Shown piece by piece: positions 10,505 through 23,290 of a DNA stretch of 64,000 nucleotides (the first letter of the stretch is position 1; each line of letters begins with the position of its first letter). Source of the DNA: Phragmites australis (taxonomy: Eukaryota > Streptophyta > Magnoliopsida > Poales > Poaceae); the NCBI RefSeq assembly GCF_958298935.1, contig NC_084932.1, positions 11,697,501 to 11,761,500 on the forward strand. The letters are read 5' to 3'. The notes beneath the pieces are model-generated. The model saw only the letters and a program-made list of their open reading frames with translations. It did no database searches and was not told where the DNA came from. A program made the translations under genes and the position numbers.

Positions 10505-13500
10505 CACCCATGACACAGTGTCAAGACCCATCCAAGAAATTGACCAATCTCATCTATATGCTGAGCCCAAAAACCAAACCGAATACATAGTGACTTCATT
10601 AATTATCATTACAATATCCAACTTAATCATACTTAAATCATCTTACAAAAGTGACATTCGAGGGTCAAAGAAGCAAATAAATCTATAGCGAATCTACGTA
10701 GACTTTATTCCTCCTGACAACTCCACAAGCAAACTAATGAAGAACCACCTTAGAATTCTCAATCTTTAATAAACTCATCAACAACTTCTCTAACTGAGTT
10801 TGTTTGGTTATAACAAGTGCGAGCATATGTCATACATCGCAAGTTGTGAGAAAAATATGCATATGAAGACTTGAGCAATAATATGAAATTTTTTGCTCTT
10901 TTGTGTAAAGAACATTTACTTTACTGTTAAAAGTGAGTAAATTAGTAAGTGAACAACAATAAATGAGTAACTACCTTAAGATTCCAACCATCTTGACTTA
11001 ACCAACCTTCCAACACTTCAACCAATGTTCTCACCACCAGGATTCACTACTGCAGAAACCCTTCACACTGCTAGCTCCAAAACCCCCTTCCGTATCGGTT
11101 TTGGAGTTGGCAGTGGGCAACAGGCAGTGATAGTCCCAAGGACCAGTAGTGAAGGGGTTATCACTGCCAGCTGAAGGCTTCAGCCTGCTGTGAAAGGGGT
11201 TATCACTACTGGCAGTGATTGCTAGTCCCTGATTCAAGAAGTTTGTGGTCAAAAATAGCAAAAAAAAAAATTTGTGACCAGAGGCACCCAATCGACTACT
11301 GCTCACTCACCCTCGACTAGAAGCTCGAGTACTAATCATTGCTCACTCACTATTTTTTTTACGTGAGTTCCAGGATTTTAACTCATGACCTCGATCAGAA
11401 GCTACACGCGTGTGACCTCTCTAACCGTCTCACCTCTTATTCATTCTTGAGCAAAAAAGCAAAATTAATCCTTTTGACATCTTCTCATTGAACGTTTGAA
11501 TGACTATTTGCACATATAAATGATCCTAAATGAAAAGGTTATCGACTACAAAGTTGTACATCTCGTCACATTCTACAATGTTAATGTCAAGTTTGTCTCT
11601 ATTTGACTCCATATGAAAAAGTTTGTGTCCAATCCATACAATGTTCAGTAAAACAGCCATAACTTTTGCATAAGGAGTCCGATTTCAATGTTTGACCTCT
11701 ACTTTCGAATCTAATGATGAGACACATCCAAAAAATATACAAGTCTTCAGAGCTCTATCTTTCTTTATTCTCAAAAAGGCTCAGAAGATCCTCGATAGGA
11801 CCTCTGAAGTTTTTGGACGAAAACTAACCTTCTCCAATAGGCCTGATAATTTTTGGAGACATAGTGCTACATCTGAAAGTCAGTGTCGTGCAGATGTTTC
11901 ATCAATCCGAGTTACCAAACTCGTGATAAAAGTATTTCAATTTGCAGTTTTCAACTTTGTGACCTTTTCTGTGGTTTTTCAATGATTTCTACTAGTTTTA
12001 CATTAGATCGAAGCCAAAAGTTTATGGTCAAGTATGTGGCTTCCTCTGTATCAGATTTAGACATTTATTTGCATCTATATGGCATCAAATAAAAAAATAA
12101 TCAACTACAAAGTAGCAGATCTCATCGAGAGTTATAATTTTCATATAAAGTTTGTCTTCATCCGGCTTCATATGAAAAAGTTATGATTTTTTTAAGATTA
12201 GCTATCATCAACCACGACTGAAACTTTGTTAAGATTATTTGGACATTTAAATGACCACAAATTAAAAAGTTTTCAACTAGAAGATTATAGTCCTCGTCGA
12301 GGACTATAATTTTCATGTAAAGTTTTCCCCATCTGACTTTGTATAAAAGTTATGAAGTTTTTAATGTATGCTATCATCCATTATCACTGCTAGCTCATCA
12401 CACGAGCTAGTAGTGATACCCATTATCACTGCTGGTTCATAAAACGAACCAACAATGATACTTGACGAACTATCACTGCTAGTTCGTGGCTAGAACCGGC
12501 AGTGATAGTTCAGGTATCACTGCCGATCGTGCCCTCACTGGTAGTGAAGCATCATTGCCGGCTCAAGTCTTCAGCCGGTAGTGATGCCCTTCATCACTGT
12601 TGGTTCTTAAACCACATTGGCTGATTCTTCCCGCCTGACTTTTGAACCGACAATGGTGCTTTATCACTGCGGCACATTAGATACCGACAGTGATGGGCCA
12701 GCATATATGACTGGTTCTATAGTAGTGGTTGACCATTACCAACACCTCAATCATAGTTCCCACCATCCAACCAACCCATCCAGTTCTAATCATGTGAGGA
12801 TTCCTTTTGTGTCACTCGTGATCATGAGTATGGCTAAATATTTAGTTTTACACTCTGCAAAGGTTGTACACTCTACCCATAAGTCATAATTACCTATTTT
12901 CCCATGTTGATCAAATACTTACACACTTTCAAGGTGTGAACCTAGGAAATAAGTACAAAGCCTTTACAAAGCCCCTCTTAGTATGTGCATTCCTACTAAG
13001 GTTTCACCACCGCATTAATTAACCTAAACAATGGAAGTACACCCTTCCATTCCAGGTACCACCAATTGGTCTACACCATGTTGAGAGTAAAGCAAATTAA
13101 TCGGCCAGACACTTCTCATACCAGGCATGTGGTTATACTATTACTCGGAATTATTATTTCACAAACCGGTCCTTAAATTTGAGCAAGACAACCACAAAAT
13201 CCTAAACCCTAAACCCTAAAAAACCATAAATCCATACATGTATCGATCTCATCCAAACCACTTGCTCAAATCCTAATTCTATGTTGCTACAAAAATTATA
13301 CCATCATCTTTAATCATAATTGCATAAGACCATTATTATATTTAGTTGATCCATTATCATTATCACTATCCCAAAGCAAGCCTAAACATCACCTACTCTT
13401 CCACAACCGAAACTACAACCATGGTGACAAGAATGTTAATGGAAAACTAGGGTAAAGCCTAACTTGAGTTCCCAGCAATATTATTAGCATGCATGTTTGT

Positions 13501-14240
13501 AAAACAAAATATTTTAGAAACTAAGATCAATATGATCAAGGACACAACTTACCTTTACAATACTCAGTTGGATCCTCAACGAAGTCTTGGTTTTAAGTCC
13601 TTGCCCCTTTGGAACGTTAGTGTGTATGCATGAAAATAAGCGGAAAAACAACAAATAAACACCAAAATCGAAAAAAACCAAATAGTACACAACAAAAAAC
13701 TTCACTAGATAGATTAGGATTTTCTAATAATTTTGGCAAAAGAACAAATTAAATAAGAGCTACGGTTGACAAGTTAAGGATTTTAGAACAATAAAATAGG
13801 TCAAATATTAATTACATGTGAAACTAAGCGATTATTAATTTTTCTAGAATTTTCTGGAGCGATCTATGATTTTCTAGGGCTGATGTGGTGCTGATGTGGC
13901 TGGCCACATGGGGATGACACAGACGGCTGAGTGGATTTATGGCTATTTAAATGTAATGCATATATCTTGCATCCTACGGTCCAGATCTATCCTACCCAAA
14001 TGGGTAAGCACGATGTAATCTAGCAGCACATGCTAGATCAGATGGTCAGGTTGCTTACCTTTCTGTTGCTTCGGTTAGAAGGCAGCGTCAACGATCTTCA
14101 TGCGGCGGTGCTCCACTAAAATTCCGCCAAAAGCTCACTACACCGCACAGACTGCTCCGATGAGTGGTAAAAAAATGTCGAGTGCATCACAACAATCCCA
14201 TTAATTTGAGCTACACATAAACGTTGACAAGCTTCACAGA
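10505..14240 (-). repeat. LTR-like unit 1 (interrupted by CACTA 2)
   Basis: This sequence is repeated immediately downstream at 14245-16980, and in shortened form at 17560-18500 and 57560-58500. Landmarks shared in order are CAATCTCATCTA, GTAGACTTTATTC, ACCACAAA, CAAGGACA and CTGATGTGG. Related units end in TGTAACAACCC (19343) on the minus strand and contain a minus-strand TATAAATA, which suggests LTRs. No coding frame is supportable. Confidence 0.5.
11045..12727. mobile_element. Non-autonomous CACTA element 2 (1683 bp)
   Basis: The left end is CACTACTGCAGAAACCC and the right end is CTGGTTCTATAGTAGTG. Comparison with unit 2 (14739-14750) shows the empty site as CCAGGGTTGACC. The flanks are ATT and GTT, a 3-bp duplication with one change. 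Subterminal motifs are the same as in CACTA 1. The interior is AT-rich, with the repeated filler phrase CTACAAAGTTGTA. Confidence 0.88.
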
Positions 14241-14244
14241 GACA

Positions 14245-16980
14245 CAGTGTTGAGACTAGTCCAAGAAACTAACTAATCATCCTCATGCATAGTGATTTTA
14301 TTGACGATAATTATTATAATATCCAACTTAATCATACATGAATTATCTTACAAAAGAGACTTTCTAGGGTCAAGAAGCGAATAAACTACAGCGAATCTAT
14401 GTAGACTTTATTCTTTATGATAACTCCGCAGGCAAATCGACGAAGAATCACCTTAGAATGATATGTCTTCCATAAACTCCTCAACATCTTTTCCAACCGA
14501 GTTTTTTTTGATATAGCAAGTGTGAGCATATGTTATACTCTACAAGTTGCGAGAAAGATACGCATATGTAGACTTGGACATGAATTTGGCTAATGTGTCT
14601 TTTTTGCATAAAACAACATTTACTTTAAAATAGTTAAAAGCGAGTAAAAGAATTAAGTGAGTATAGTAAATAAACATCTAACCTCAAGATTCCAATCATC
14701 CTGATTTAACTAACCTTTCTACACATAAATCAAGGTTCTCGCCACCAGGGTTGACCATACCAAACAACCATGGCTCCCACCGTCACTGTGATTGACTAAC
14801 ACAACACTATCATCCTCAACCATGGCTCCAACCACCACAGCTGACCATATCGACCAACCCATCAGGTTCTAATCGTATGTGGGTTTCTCACCACTCTTGA
14901 CCAAGAACATGCTGATTAATTAGTTTTACACTTTGTAGAGGTTGTACACTGATGATGAATAACAGATAGTTACCATATCCGGGCACTCTAGGGTTTCCTA
15001 TAATTCTCGGGGCATATCTTTATCTCTAGGAAGGCGATCCCTAAATGAAAGGAAACTACTCATAGGCACCTAGGGCATCCTGTAACCGGGAAGGATTATC
15101 TCCAAGAACATGAAAGAGGAGTCCGGAGGATGTACCACACCCCCATATATATATGAGCCAAGGGGCCCTGTGGAGGACAAGTCATTAGGAGCCCATATAG
15201 GTCGAACAAGAACAACACAAGCCAAGATAGACTAATAGAAGCTGAGCATGGAAGTCGCCGACTAGGTTTAGATCCATCTAGGCTAACCACGCACCCACTT
15301 GTAGTAGGCTCAGATCAATACATGACAAACATGATGTAGGGTTATTATCATTAGGGAGGACCGAACATGTCTAAAAACTCTTGTGTGTCCCCTTATGATT
15401 AGTCTACCTCAAGCATCCCCTATTTCTTCAACAAGTTTGTTAGATCGGCGGTTCAACAAGCATCAACAACACTTTACCCACAAGTAAAGATTTCCATTCT
15501 ACCCGTCTTAGCTATACACGTACAAACTTCTGAGGTGTGCGGCCAGGAATCATTACAAAGCTCCTCTTAACATGTTCATACCCACTAAGGTTTACACCTC
15601 AACAACGGAAGCCCCATCTTGCACTTTATAGATTCTAGGATGCATATCGTTCCATTCTGCACCACCAACTTGTCTACACCATGCTAAAAGTAAAGAAAAT
15701 TAATTAGCTAGGCATGTCCCATACCAGACATATGGTTGCACTATTAATTTGGAATGATTGCTCCATAAACCGGTCCTTAGATTTTAGTAAGACTACCACA
15801 AACCCAACTGTACATCATGTACTAGTCTTATCCAAACCACTTGTTCAAATCCTAATTCCATGTTGCTAAAATTGTCACATCATCTTTTAATCATAGTTAC
15901 ATAGGACTAGTAGCCGGTGTAGTTGAACAATTTCATTATCATCATCTGAAAGCAAGGCTAAGTATTATCTCCCCTTCGATAACTAAAATCATGATCATGG
16001 TGACAAGGGTGTTAAGGAAAAATATGTTAAATCCTAACTTTGGATTCCCAGTAATATTATTAGTATACATGTTTGTAAAACAAAACATTTTAAAAACTAG
16101 GATCAATATGGTCAAGGACATAACTTGCTATCAGAATGCTCACCTGAATCTTCAAAGTTTTGGTATTGTCGTCCTTCCTACTCCTCTAGAACATTGGCGT
16201 CTACTCACGAATATAAGCAGAAAGACAACAGATAAACACCAAGAACCAAAAAGAACCAAATATCACATAACAAACAATATCACTCAATAGATTAAATTTT
16301 TTTGAAAATTTTAGCGAAAGAACGAAGCTACGGTTAACAAGTTATGACTTCTAGAAGATTAAAACAGGATAAAAATTTAACTATAGGTGAAACAAATGAG
16401 AAAGAAAAATAAAGCTGATTGGGCTAACATGTGGTTTGACAAGTCGGACAGAAGGCTATGGTGGCACTGATGTGGTAGCTAAGTTGGCTGACCATGCGGT
16501 GAGGCTGATTGTTCTGATACCTATTTAAATCTAGATAGTTGACTTTAGATTGGATGGTTCTGATACCTATTTAAATCTAGATAGTTGACCAATCTTCTAA
16601 CATTGGCTATCGACAAAGATCTAACAGCTAACGCACGATCGCGCTTGGCTCCAGCAGGTCAGAGGGCATCAACAGCTTCAAGATGGTGGCATGCCATCAG
16701 AATTTGGCTGGAACAGCACTGGAGGCCATCGTGTGTGATATCGAGGGGAGAAAGAGAGAGGAGAGCACAACAAGCTAACCTAGGTGGCACTCCATCATCA
16801 GTGAGGTTCTGTTCAAGCTAGGGATGAGCAATGGTGGGTTTACTCTTTGGAGCTCATCAGAGATGGGTCTCTTGTCACTAATCCACCTTGAGAACTTGGC
16901 TAAAGCTATGGGATTATGAGAGGAGGCCATGAGGGTTGCTATGTATAGTCAAGGAGGGGCAGGGGATTGTAGCTGGGTCA
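14245..16980 (-). repeat. LTR-like unit 2 (uninterrupted copy)
   Basis: Collinear with unit 1 but without the CACTA insertion. The right part (16390-16980) matches the TATA-containing half of the unit at 17950-18500. It contains a local tandem duplication of 46 bp at about 16511-16596. It ends abruptly at 16980, where the duplicated segment starting GATTTATGAGAAC begins. Confidence 0.5.
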
Positions 16981-18473
16981 GATTTATGAGAACTTCTCTT
17001 ATTTGTTTATTATAAAACATAAATTGTTCCATAATAGATAAGATGTGGACGCAAAGAAAGTGCTTGAGAGCGATTCTGCAACTCATAAAAAATGAAAAAC
17101 CAAGCAAACCAAAACACCAAATGACCTAAGAGCGAACACTAAATGTTTATTGGCTCAAGGGTCAATCCTATCTTAGGAATATAGGGTGTCTAAGGCATTT
17201 TCCGAGGTTGACTTCCTTTTAAAACTTGAGATGCTAATGCCAAAAGAGGAGAAAGGTTCAACTTCAATTTCTTGTTACTCTGGGTAGAGGGTAGCAGTGA
17301 TGAGCCTCCTGGAAGCTGGCGTTCTTGCAATTGTCTCTTCTGCGTATAGTGGCATCTTCTTGTGTCTTCAAGACTCCAGAACTTCCAAAAGCATCAACAG
17401 CACAATTTTAGCTTCCAGGGTGTAAAGGGGGTCACAAAAGAGAAGGAAAGATATAGATGAGGAGTCTTTAACCATATCCTTTAAGATTCCAAGTTTTAGC
17501 TTTTTAGGGCTTTCCAGACTATCAAGGGTTTCATTTTAGGTTGATATGGCTATGATACATCCTCTATTTGAGAAACTGATCAATCTCATCTATGTGCTGA
17601 GCCCAGGAATTTTTTAACAAATAGTGACTTCAATAATGATAATCATTACAATATCTGATTTATTCGTACTTAAATTATCGTACAAAAGAGACCTTCAAGA
17701 GTCAAGAAGCAAATAAACTGCAGTGGATCTATGTAGACTTTATTCTTCATGATGACTCCACAGGCAAACCGATGAAGAAGCACCTTTGAATGGTCCATTG
17801 TCCATACACTCCTTAACATCTTCTCCAACTGAGCTATTATATAATTAATATTAATTATCAAAATTATTTTATATTATAAAACATATTTATTGCATAATTA
17901 TTCTATATATGACATGAGCAACAGAAAACAAATAAAAAAAAAGAAGAAAAAGCTGATAGGGCTGACACGTGGCTTCACACAATTTGATAGAAGCCCCATG
18001 TGGCATTGATGTGGCAGCTGAGGTGGCTAGCCATGTGGCAAGGCTGACTGTATTGATTCCTAATTAAATCTAGATCATTGACTTTAGATCAGATGGCTCA
18101 AATCTAACCTAATCAAACCCGTAACAATCTTCTAATCTTGGCTGTCGATGAAGATCTTAATGGGTCAAGCACGATCGCGCATGGATTTGACAGATCAGAG
18201 GCTGGTGGTGGCTTCATGACATTGGCACATCACCGGAGGCCGGAATAGTGATAGAGGAGGTTTGTGATGACAAGGGGTGGAAGAGAGAGAGAGAGAGAGA
18301 CAAAGAGAGAGAGAGGAGAGCACAATGAACTCACCTAGGTCGTACAACATCATCGGTGAGGTTCTGTTGAAGCTGGTGATGAGCAATGGTCAAAGATGGG
18401 TCTCTGGTGGCTAATCCACATCAGGAACTTGGGCGAATGCTGTGGAATGTTGAGAGGAGTCCGTGAGGGCTGC

Positions 18474-18481
18474 TATTTATA
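18474..18481 (-). promoter_or_regulatory. TATA box of LTR-like unit 3
   Basis: The minus-strand sequence GACTATAAATAGCAGCC has a canonical TATAAATA core and is conserved in the duplicate at 58477-58470. It probably marks the LTR promoter. Confidence 0.5.
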
Positions 18482-18827
18482 GTCAGGGTGGGGTAGGGGA
18501 TCATAGCCAAGTTTGATTAGGGTTTTCAGAGTTCGGCGGTACCATGACTCCAATCCTGAGCTCATCCCGAGTTTCAAATGAGCTCAACTAGGAATCTTCT
18601 AGAAGATCTTGCACGCATATTTTTCATAATTTGGTTTGGATTCGTTTCTCCCAACATTTTGATCTTGAAATTGATATCGTGTTTTATTCAGGCTCTGAGA
18701 AAATTGTTGGGGGCTAAAGGGGCATTGTGTTCCTACAAACTCATCCTTCTAGTCTCCTTGTGTTCCTTGCCTTGGATATGGCAGATCAGCGTGGTGGATT
18801 CTCGATGTCATATGTGTTCCACATGGG

Positions 18828-18828
<1 letters not shown>

Positions 18829-18873
<45 letters not shown>
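18829..18873. repeat. (GA)n microsatellite
   Basis: An almost pure GA run inside LTR-like unit 3. The duplicate copy carries a longer run at 58870-58925, so the array has changed length since duplication. Long Arg-Glu frames across it are artefacts. Confidence 0.95.
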
Positions 18874-18876
<3 letters not shown>

Positions 18877-19343
18877 ACGAAGAGGCCAGCGAGTTGGGCT
18901 GGGCTAACGCACGTGCAGAGAGAGGCGAGGATGGCACGTTGTGCGGCTTAGTAGAGAGAAGAGAGTGGGAGCGGGAGGGAAAGTGGCTGGGCCATCTCGG
19001 GTTGGAAGGAAGAGAAGAGAGAGAGGTAGCGGGCTGGACTAGAAAGAGGAGGTCAGCCCAGGTTTGATTTATCCTTTTCTTTTTCCCTTTCCATCTCCTA
19101 TTCCCTTATATTTCCTATATACATATGCATACATGTATATATGTATTATCTGATATACACTATAACCAAGCAAACAATTCAAACAAATATATATCAAACA
19201 TTTTCCAAAAAAACTAAAACCTTTTGCATATACACATATATGTAAATAAACTAATTTAGGTTTTATTTCTTCTATTCTTCTATTCTTCTATTTTATTTTG
19301 GATAAAAATAGATTTTGAACAAATCTGAAATTGGGTTGTTACA

Positions 19344-20175
19344 CACAGCAGTAGAGATGTGCAGTGGTGGTTTTCGGACATCGTCGGGAAGGCGATCTAG
19401 TGGCAGATTCTTTGCGAGGAGGCTATGGGCGAGTGTTGCAAGCTCTTGGGGAGATTCTTGAGCACATATTTATAACTGGGGCCAAAGAGAGGTGTAGATC
19501 AAATCGGTTTAGGGTTTGCGGCAACTCGAGCTCAATCTCTTTAGTTTGAACACCTTCTGCTAGACATAAGGTGGCAATCCGATGAGGTGTCCTTGGCAAT
19601 CACACGCTAAGCCTTCTAGAAGGTCGATTCTTTGTATCTAAGGAGGATTCTTGCACCCAATGTTGTTGCTAGACTGACACTAGAGGAAGGGGATTGATTT
19701 GGCATTGGAAAGAAGGAGATGATGGCGTGATGGGATGGCATAGCTGCTTCCTGGCATAGGAGACGGGCCAGCGTAGGTTGTCACTGTCCAGAACAGAGTG
19801 GTGAACCAGAGGAAAAGAGGAGGAGAGCTGCTGGGCCGGCTGGCTGATCGGGCTAGTGGAAAAGAGAAGGGGAGAGAAGTGTGAATGGGCAGAGGGTGAG
19901 CAGTCGACGCTAGGGTGGAACATGCCGAAAGAGGAGATGTCGGCCTGTGTTCAACAGGTGGTCTTCTCTTTTTTTCTCTAATTATATTTCCTTGATATAT
20001 ATTTATTCCAACAACATATATTCAAACAATTCAAATAAACATAAATCAAACAATTGAAATCAAAATTGGAAACCATTTTAGTATCTATATATTATAGGTT
20101 TTATTTATTGTGTTCAATTATTTTTTTGTAGAAAAATGAATTTTGATATATTCAAAATTTGGGTTGTTATGTGTT
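19344..20175 (-). repeat. LTR-like fragment with TAACAACCC start
   Basis: On the minus strand it starts near 20175 with CATAACAACCCAAATTTTG, similar to the start of unit 3. It has a TATAAATA-like sequence (minus, about 19473) and ends where unit 3 begins. The duplicate is 59387-60225. It is probably a related LTR fragment placed head to tail with unit 3. No coding sequence is seen. Confidence 0.45.
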
Positions 20176-20425
20176 GATAATAAAAAATTAAAGTGTTAGT
20201 AGAAAGATGTTATATCCTAGAGATGGATATCCACCATACACATATTCTTAATAATTTCTTATCTTTCATGTTTTCTAGTCTCTTTATATTGGAGGAGTAA
20301 CTGGATATAACTTTTGAAACCATTCTAGACTTGTATAGGCTAGTTCTCTCTTCCCTACTCAGAGTGTAGAAAGTTGTGGGAAGGTAACGTTAGCATTTCC
20401 CTCTTTTTTAGGATATAGCTCCTCC

Positions 20426-21719
20426 CACTCCTACAGAAATGGTCATATTTGCTGCCTCATCGCTGCCAGCTTGGTTAGAAATGGTAGTGAGGCAATTATC
20501 ACTACCGGTGCGTAAGAAAATTAGTATCACTGTTGGTTTTAGAAAACAACCAGCAGTGATAGATTATTATCATTGTCGGTTCATAACAAAAACCAGTAGT
20601 GATACTATCACTGCCTTTTTTGTTATGAACCAGCAGTAAACCATAGATGGACCCGAATTTTGTTTTCAATGCACCTTATTCTCACGCATTCACGTATGCT
20701 TGTTCATCCCCTAAAATATCTATGTCCCATTCACCATCCTTACACTCGCTCGCTCTCTCTGTCGTTGCAGCCGCCGCCCGCCTCTCGAGTGCTGCAGCCT
20801 CGTACCCCTCTCCTCTCTCTCTCAACCATGGCAAGGTCCACGTAGTAGGAAGGAAGGGGGCTGGGCTTGGAGGAAGGTAGGAGGCGGCCTAGAGGAAGGA
20901 AGGTGATGAGATCCGCAACGACCTCCACAACGACCTCTCCCATCTCCCTCCTCGCCCGAGCATCACTGCCTCTCACCCTCTCCTCTCTCTCAACCGTGGC
21001 AAGGTCCACGCAGGGGGAACAAAGGGGGCTGGGCCTAGAGGAAGGTAGGGGTCCGCTTGGTGGAAGGACAGTGATGAGATCCACGGTGACCTTCGTGGCA
21101 ACCTCTCTCATCGATCTTCTCCTCCACCCGTGCCTCCTTTGCCAGCGCCCCTCTGCTGCTCCACCATGATGAGCGTGCACGGCGGTGCCTAAGCGTGGTA
21201 AAGCGGTAGCACATGGGCCATCGCGATGGAGCAACAGATGAGTAGGGTGATGCCATAGCTGATAACCATGGCTAGAGAGGTGGTGAGCAGGATGAGGAGG
21301 TGACAGTTCTCCATGAGCAACAACCACTGCATTTTCCTTTGTGTTTTTTGTTCTCTATGATTATGAAAGACATACTAGATTGTTCTATTATTCGAATTTA
21401 GTTTATGTACACCATGCTTGGGATTGCTTGGGAGGAGTGTATTTCTGCTTGTAGTCCATGGAGGAGGCTGCGGAGGGCGCTTGCCGGTGACATGGTCAGG
21501 ACGGCACCGGTGATGTGGTCGGAGCAGTGTCGACGGCTGGATGCCTTGCTCCAATCATTTTTTCTTTTCTTTCTTTTTCAAAAATACTAATACTGCCTGT
21601 GCACAACAACCAGTTGTGATAGCAATCTGACTATCATTGCCCATAGCGGACTGCAGGTTCCTAAATTCGCAGTGAAAGCCAGTTTGGCACCAGTAGTAAA
21701 GCCATGTTCTGTAGTAGTG
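20426..21719. mobile_element. CACTA element Z (1294 bp), inserted in TNP2
   Basis: The left end is CACTCCTACAGAAATGG, the right end is CATGTTCTGTAGTAGTG, and a TCC target duplication sits at 20423-20425 and 21720-21722. Subterminal repeats of the TATCACTGCCGG type are visible at 20490-20640. The GC-rich middle (20760-21300) has overlapping frames on both strands and internally repeated sequence such as CTCTCTCAACC, but no motif that I recognise. Z interrupts the TNP2 relic, which resumes at 21720. Confidence 0.88.
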
Positions 21720-21724
21720 TCCCT

Positions 21725-21900
21725 GAGTTTCATATCTTCCAAGTTTTTTCATGCTTGTAGAGCATCATTTGTTTTACCATGTATCTCTAGTAAGATACCA
21801 ATAATGCTATCACACACATTCTTCTCTACGTGCATGACATCAATTGTGTGTCAAACATCTAAATCATGCCAATAAGGTAAGTCTTAAAGTACTTAATGAG
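21725..21900 (-). pseudogene. TNP2 transposase relic, middle part, copy 1
   Basis: The minus strand shows a decayed version of the TNP2 block with Met-His, Glu-Lys-Asn-Val-Cys and the following Gly-Lys-Thr stretch, in the same orientation as the N-terminal part at 23290-24345. Stops are frequent. CACTA Z and LTR F lie on either side. Confidence 0.55.
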
Positions 21901-21902
21901 AT

Positions 21903-23290
21903 TCCAGGCAGCCGTGACTACAGCCAAGTTCCAAGCTCTGTAGACCAATTGTGATCATGACCAAGACCCAGCTTCTCATGGTCGGCATCCAACTTTTGAA
22001 AAGTAAGACCAAGTTGTAACCTCTAAAGACTGGCTTCTAGCTTCAGAAGACCAGCTACTAGCCTCTAAAGATTGGCTTCTACTTTTGAAGAGATACGCTA
22101 CATATTGGTCCCATGACCAGAGCTAAAACACAGCAAATACAACAATAGGTGAATCTGTTCTCAAGAACTTTGATTAATATTGATGAGGCCTTTATAATAG
22201 TACTTTGCTTGTGCTTAGATATACGCAAAAAGAAGATGGTTGAGGAGGAGATGATGATGCTGAAAGCAGTGAAGATAAAAATGTTGTTGCCCAATTTTGA
22301 TTATTGGTAGAAGAACATGTCAATATAACACTGAGGAATGAGAGGGAGCCGAGTTACGTTTGAAGACCTTCCAAGACTTTGGGATGCTTTCTTTGCTTGT
22401 TCTCCATGAATTCAGACCAGTCCAAGCACAGAAGTAGAAGATAAGAAGATTTGAACTCAACTTGGACTCTTGTCCGATTTAATCTGAGAAGATCTTGATT
22501 CAAACTGATATAGAAGATGGACATGAACTCCAAATTGGTCTTTATGTGTACTTGTTGGAAAGCTTATTCCGACACATTTCAAATGGGTCCACATGCAGCT
22601 ATAGATTCATCATGTTCTCATCACAAAGACCGGTGCAAAGTCTTGGATGTATCTTATATATATGTATCCTTTCTTAAGTCGTACAGAGTACTAGTTCATT
22701 CCTATTGTCATATGGGGTATAAATAGTTGAGTCCACGACCCTCAAAGGTCAAAACACGTTTACTGTGAAACTCATATTTGTTTATTGCATCCAAGTTAAC
22801 CATAGCACTTGTTCTTCCTATTGATTCGGTCCAACCGCAATAGTGGGGAATCAAACATTTCTTATCAAGATCGTGCTAGCTCCTCTGCTGAGAATTGAGG
22901 GTTCAATATCATCCACTTGTGGTCTTGTTGATTTAAGTACAGAGCATGGTGGGTGGAATTCAAGGAATAACAAGTCCTAGCTTTAGCATGGGTGATTGCC
23001 TACAGTTCGTCAGGTCTCACCTTACGTGTATCCTCAATCCTATGTTAGAGAAGATCGAGCACCCTGCATCAATGCATTTCTAGTTTTCCGTACAGGTGTC
23101 TTATCACGGTTACTCAAGGCAAATGTACTACTTTGGTCTCTATCGGAAGATAACATTAAGACTTTTACATAGCAAATAACTATTTCTAGCTATGATGGCT
23201 TGGAGCTGAACTATTCTCCTTTGTCCTATCAAAAGCACTCTTATTATTGCAGTACGGGTGATATCCATGCAAAGAAACCTACAATGATGC
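21903..23290 (+). repeat. LTR-derived insertion F, copy 1
   Basis: This segment separates two parts of the TNP2 relic and is repeated in copy 2 (60993-62430). It has a clear TATAAATAG at 22718-22726 followed by GAGTCCACGACCCTC, and a region (22525-22600) with TTGGAAAGCTTATTCC, a phrase similar to one in the LTRs of A and B. Exact ends were not resolved, and no gag or pol is recognisable. It may be a solo LTR or a remnant. Confidence 0.45.
22718..22726 (+). promoter_or_regulatory. TATA box in LTR F
   Basis: TATAAATAG within GGGGTATAAATAGTTGAGTCC. The same element is conserved at 61802-61810 in copy 2. Confidence 0.5.

Larger units (their letters stand above)
17560..19343 (-). repeat. LTR-like unit 3, minus strand
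   Basis: On the minus strand it begins TGTAACAACCCAATTTCAG at 19343 and runs to about 17560. A TATA box (TATAAATA) lies at 18481-18474, followed on the minus strand by a leader-like region. It shares sequence with units 1 and 2 and with 57560-59386. Two GA/CT microsatellites (18281-18318 and 18829-18873) lie inside. It is non-coding. Confidence 0.55.

Noticed and set aside
13200..13222. CCCTAAACCCTAAACCCTAAA-like run suggesting interstitial telomere repeat
   Set aside because: Only about three imperfect units inside an LTR-like repeat; too short to call a telomeric relic.
18578..18951. Frames with long Arg-Glu runs
   Set aside because: They are translations of a GA microsatellite.
20740..21327. 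195-codon minus-strand frame in CACTA Z
   Set aside because: Low-complexity and repetitive; the same region is open in other frames, and copy 2 of the duplication does not preserve it.
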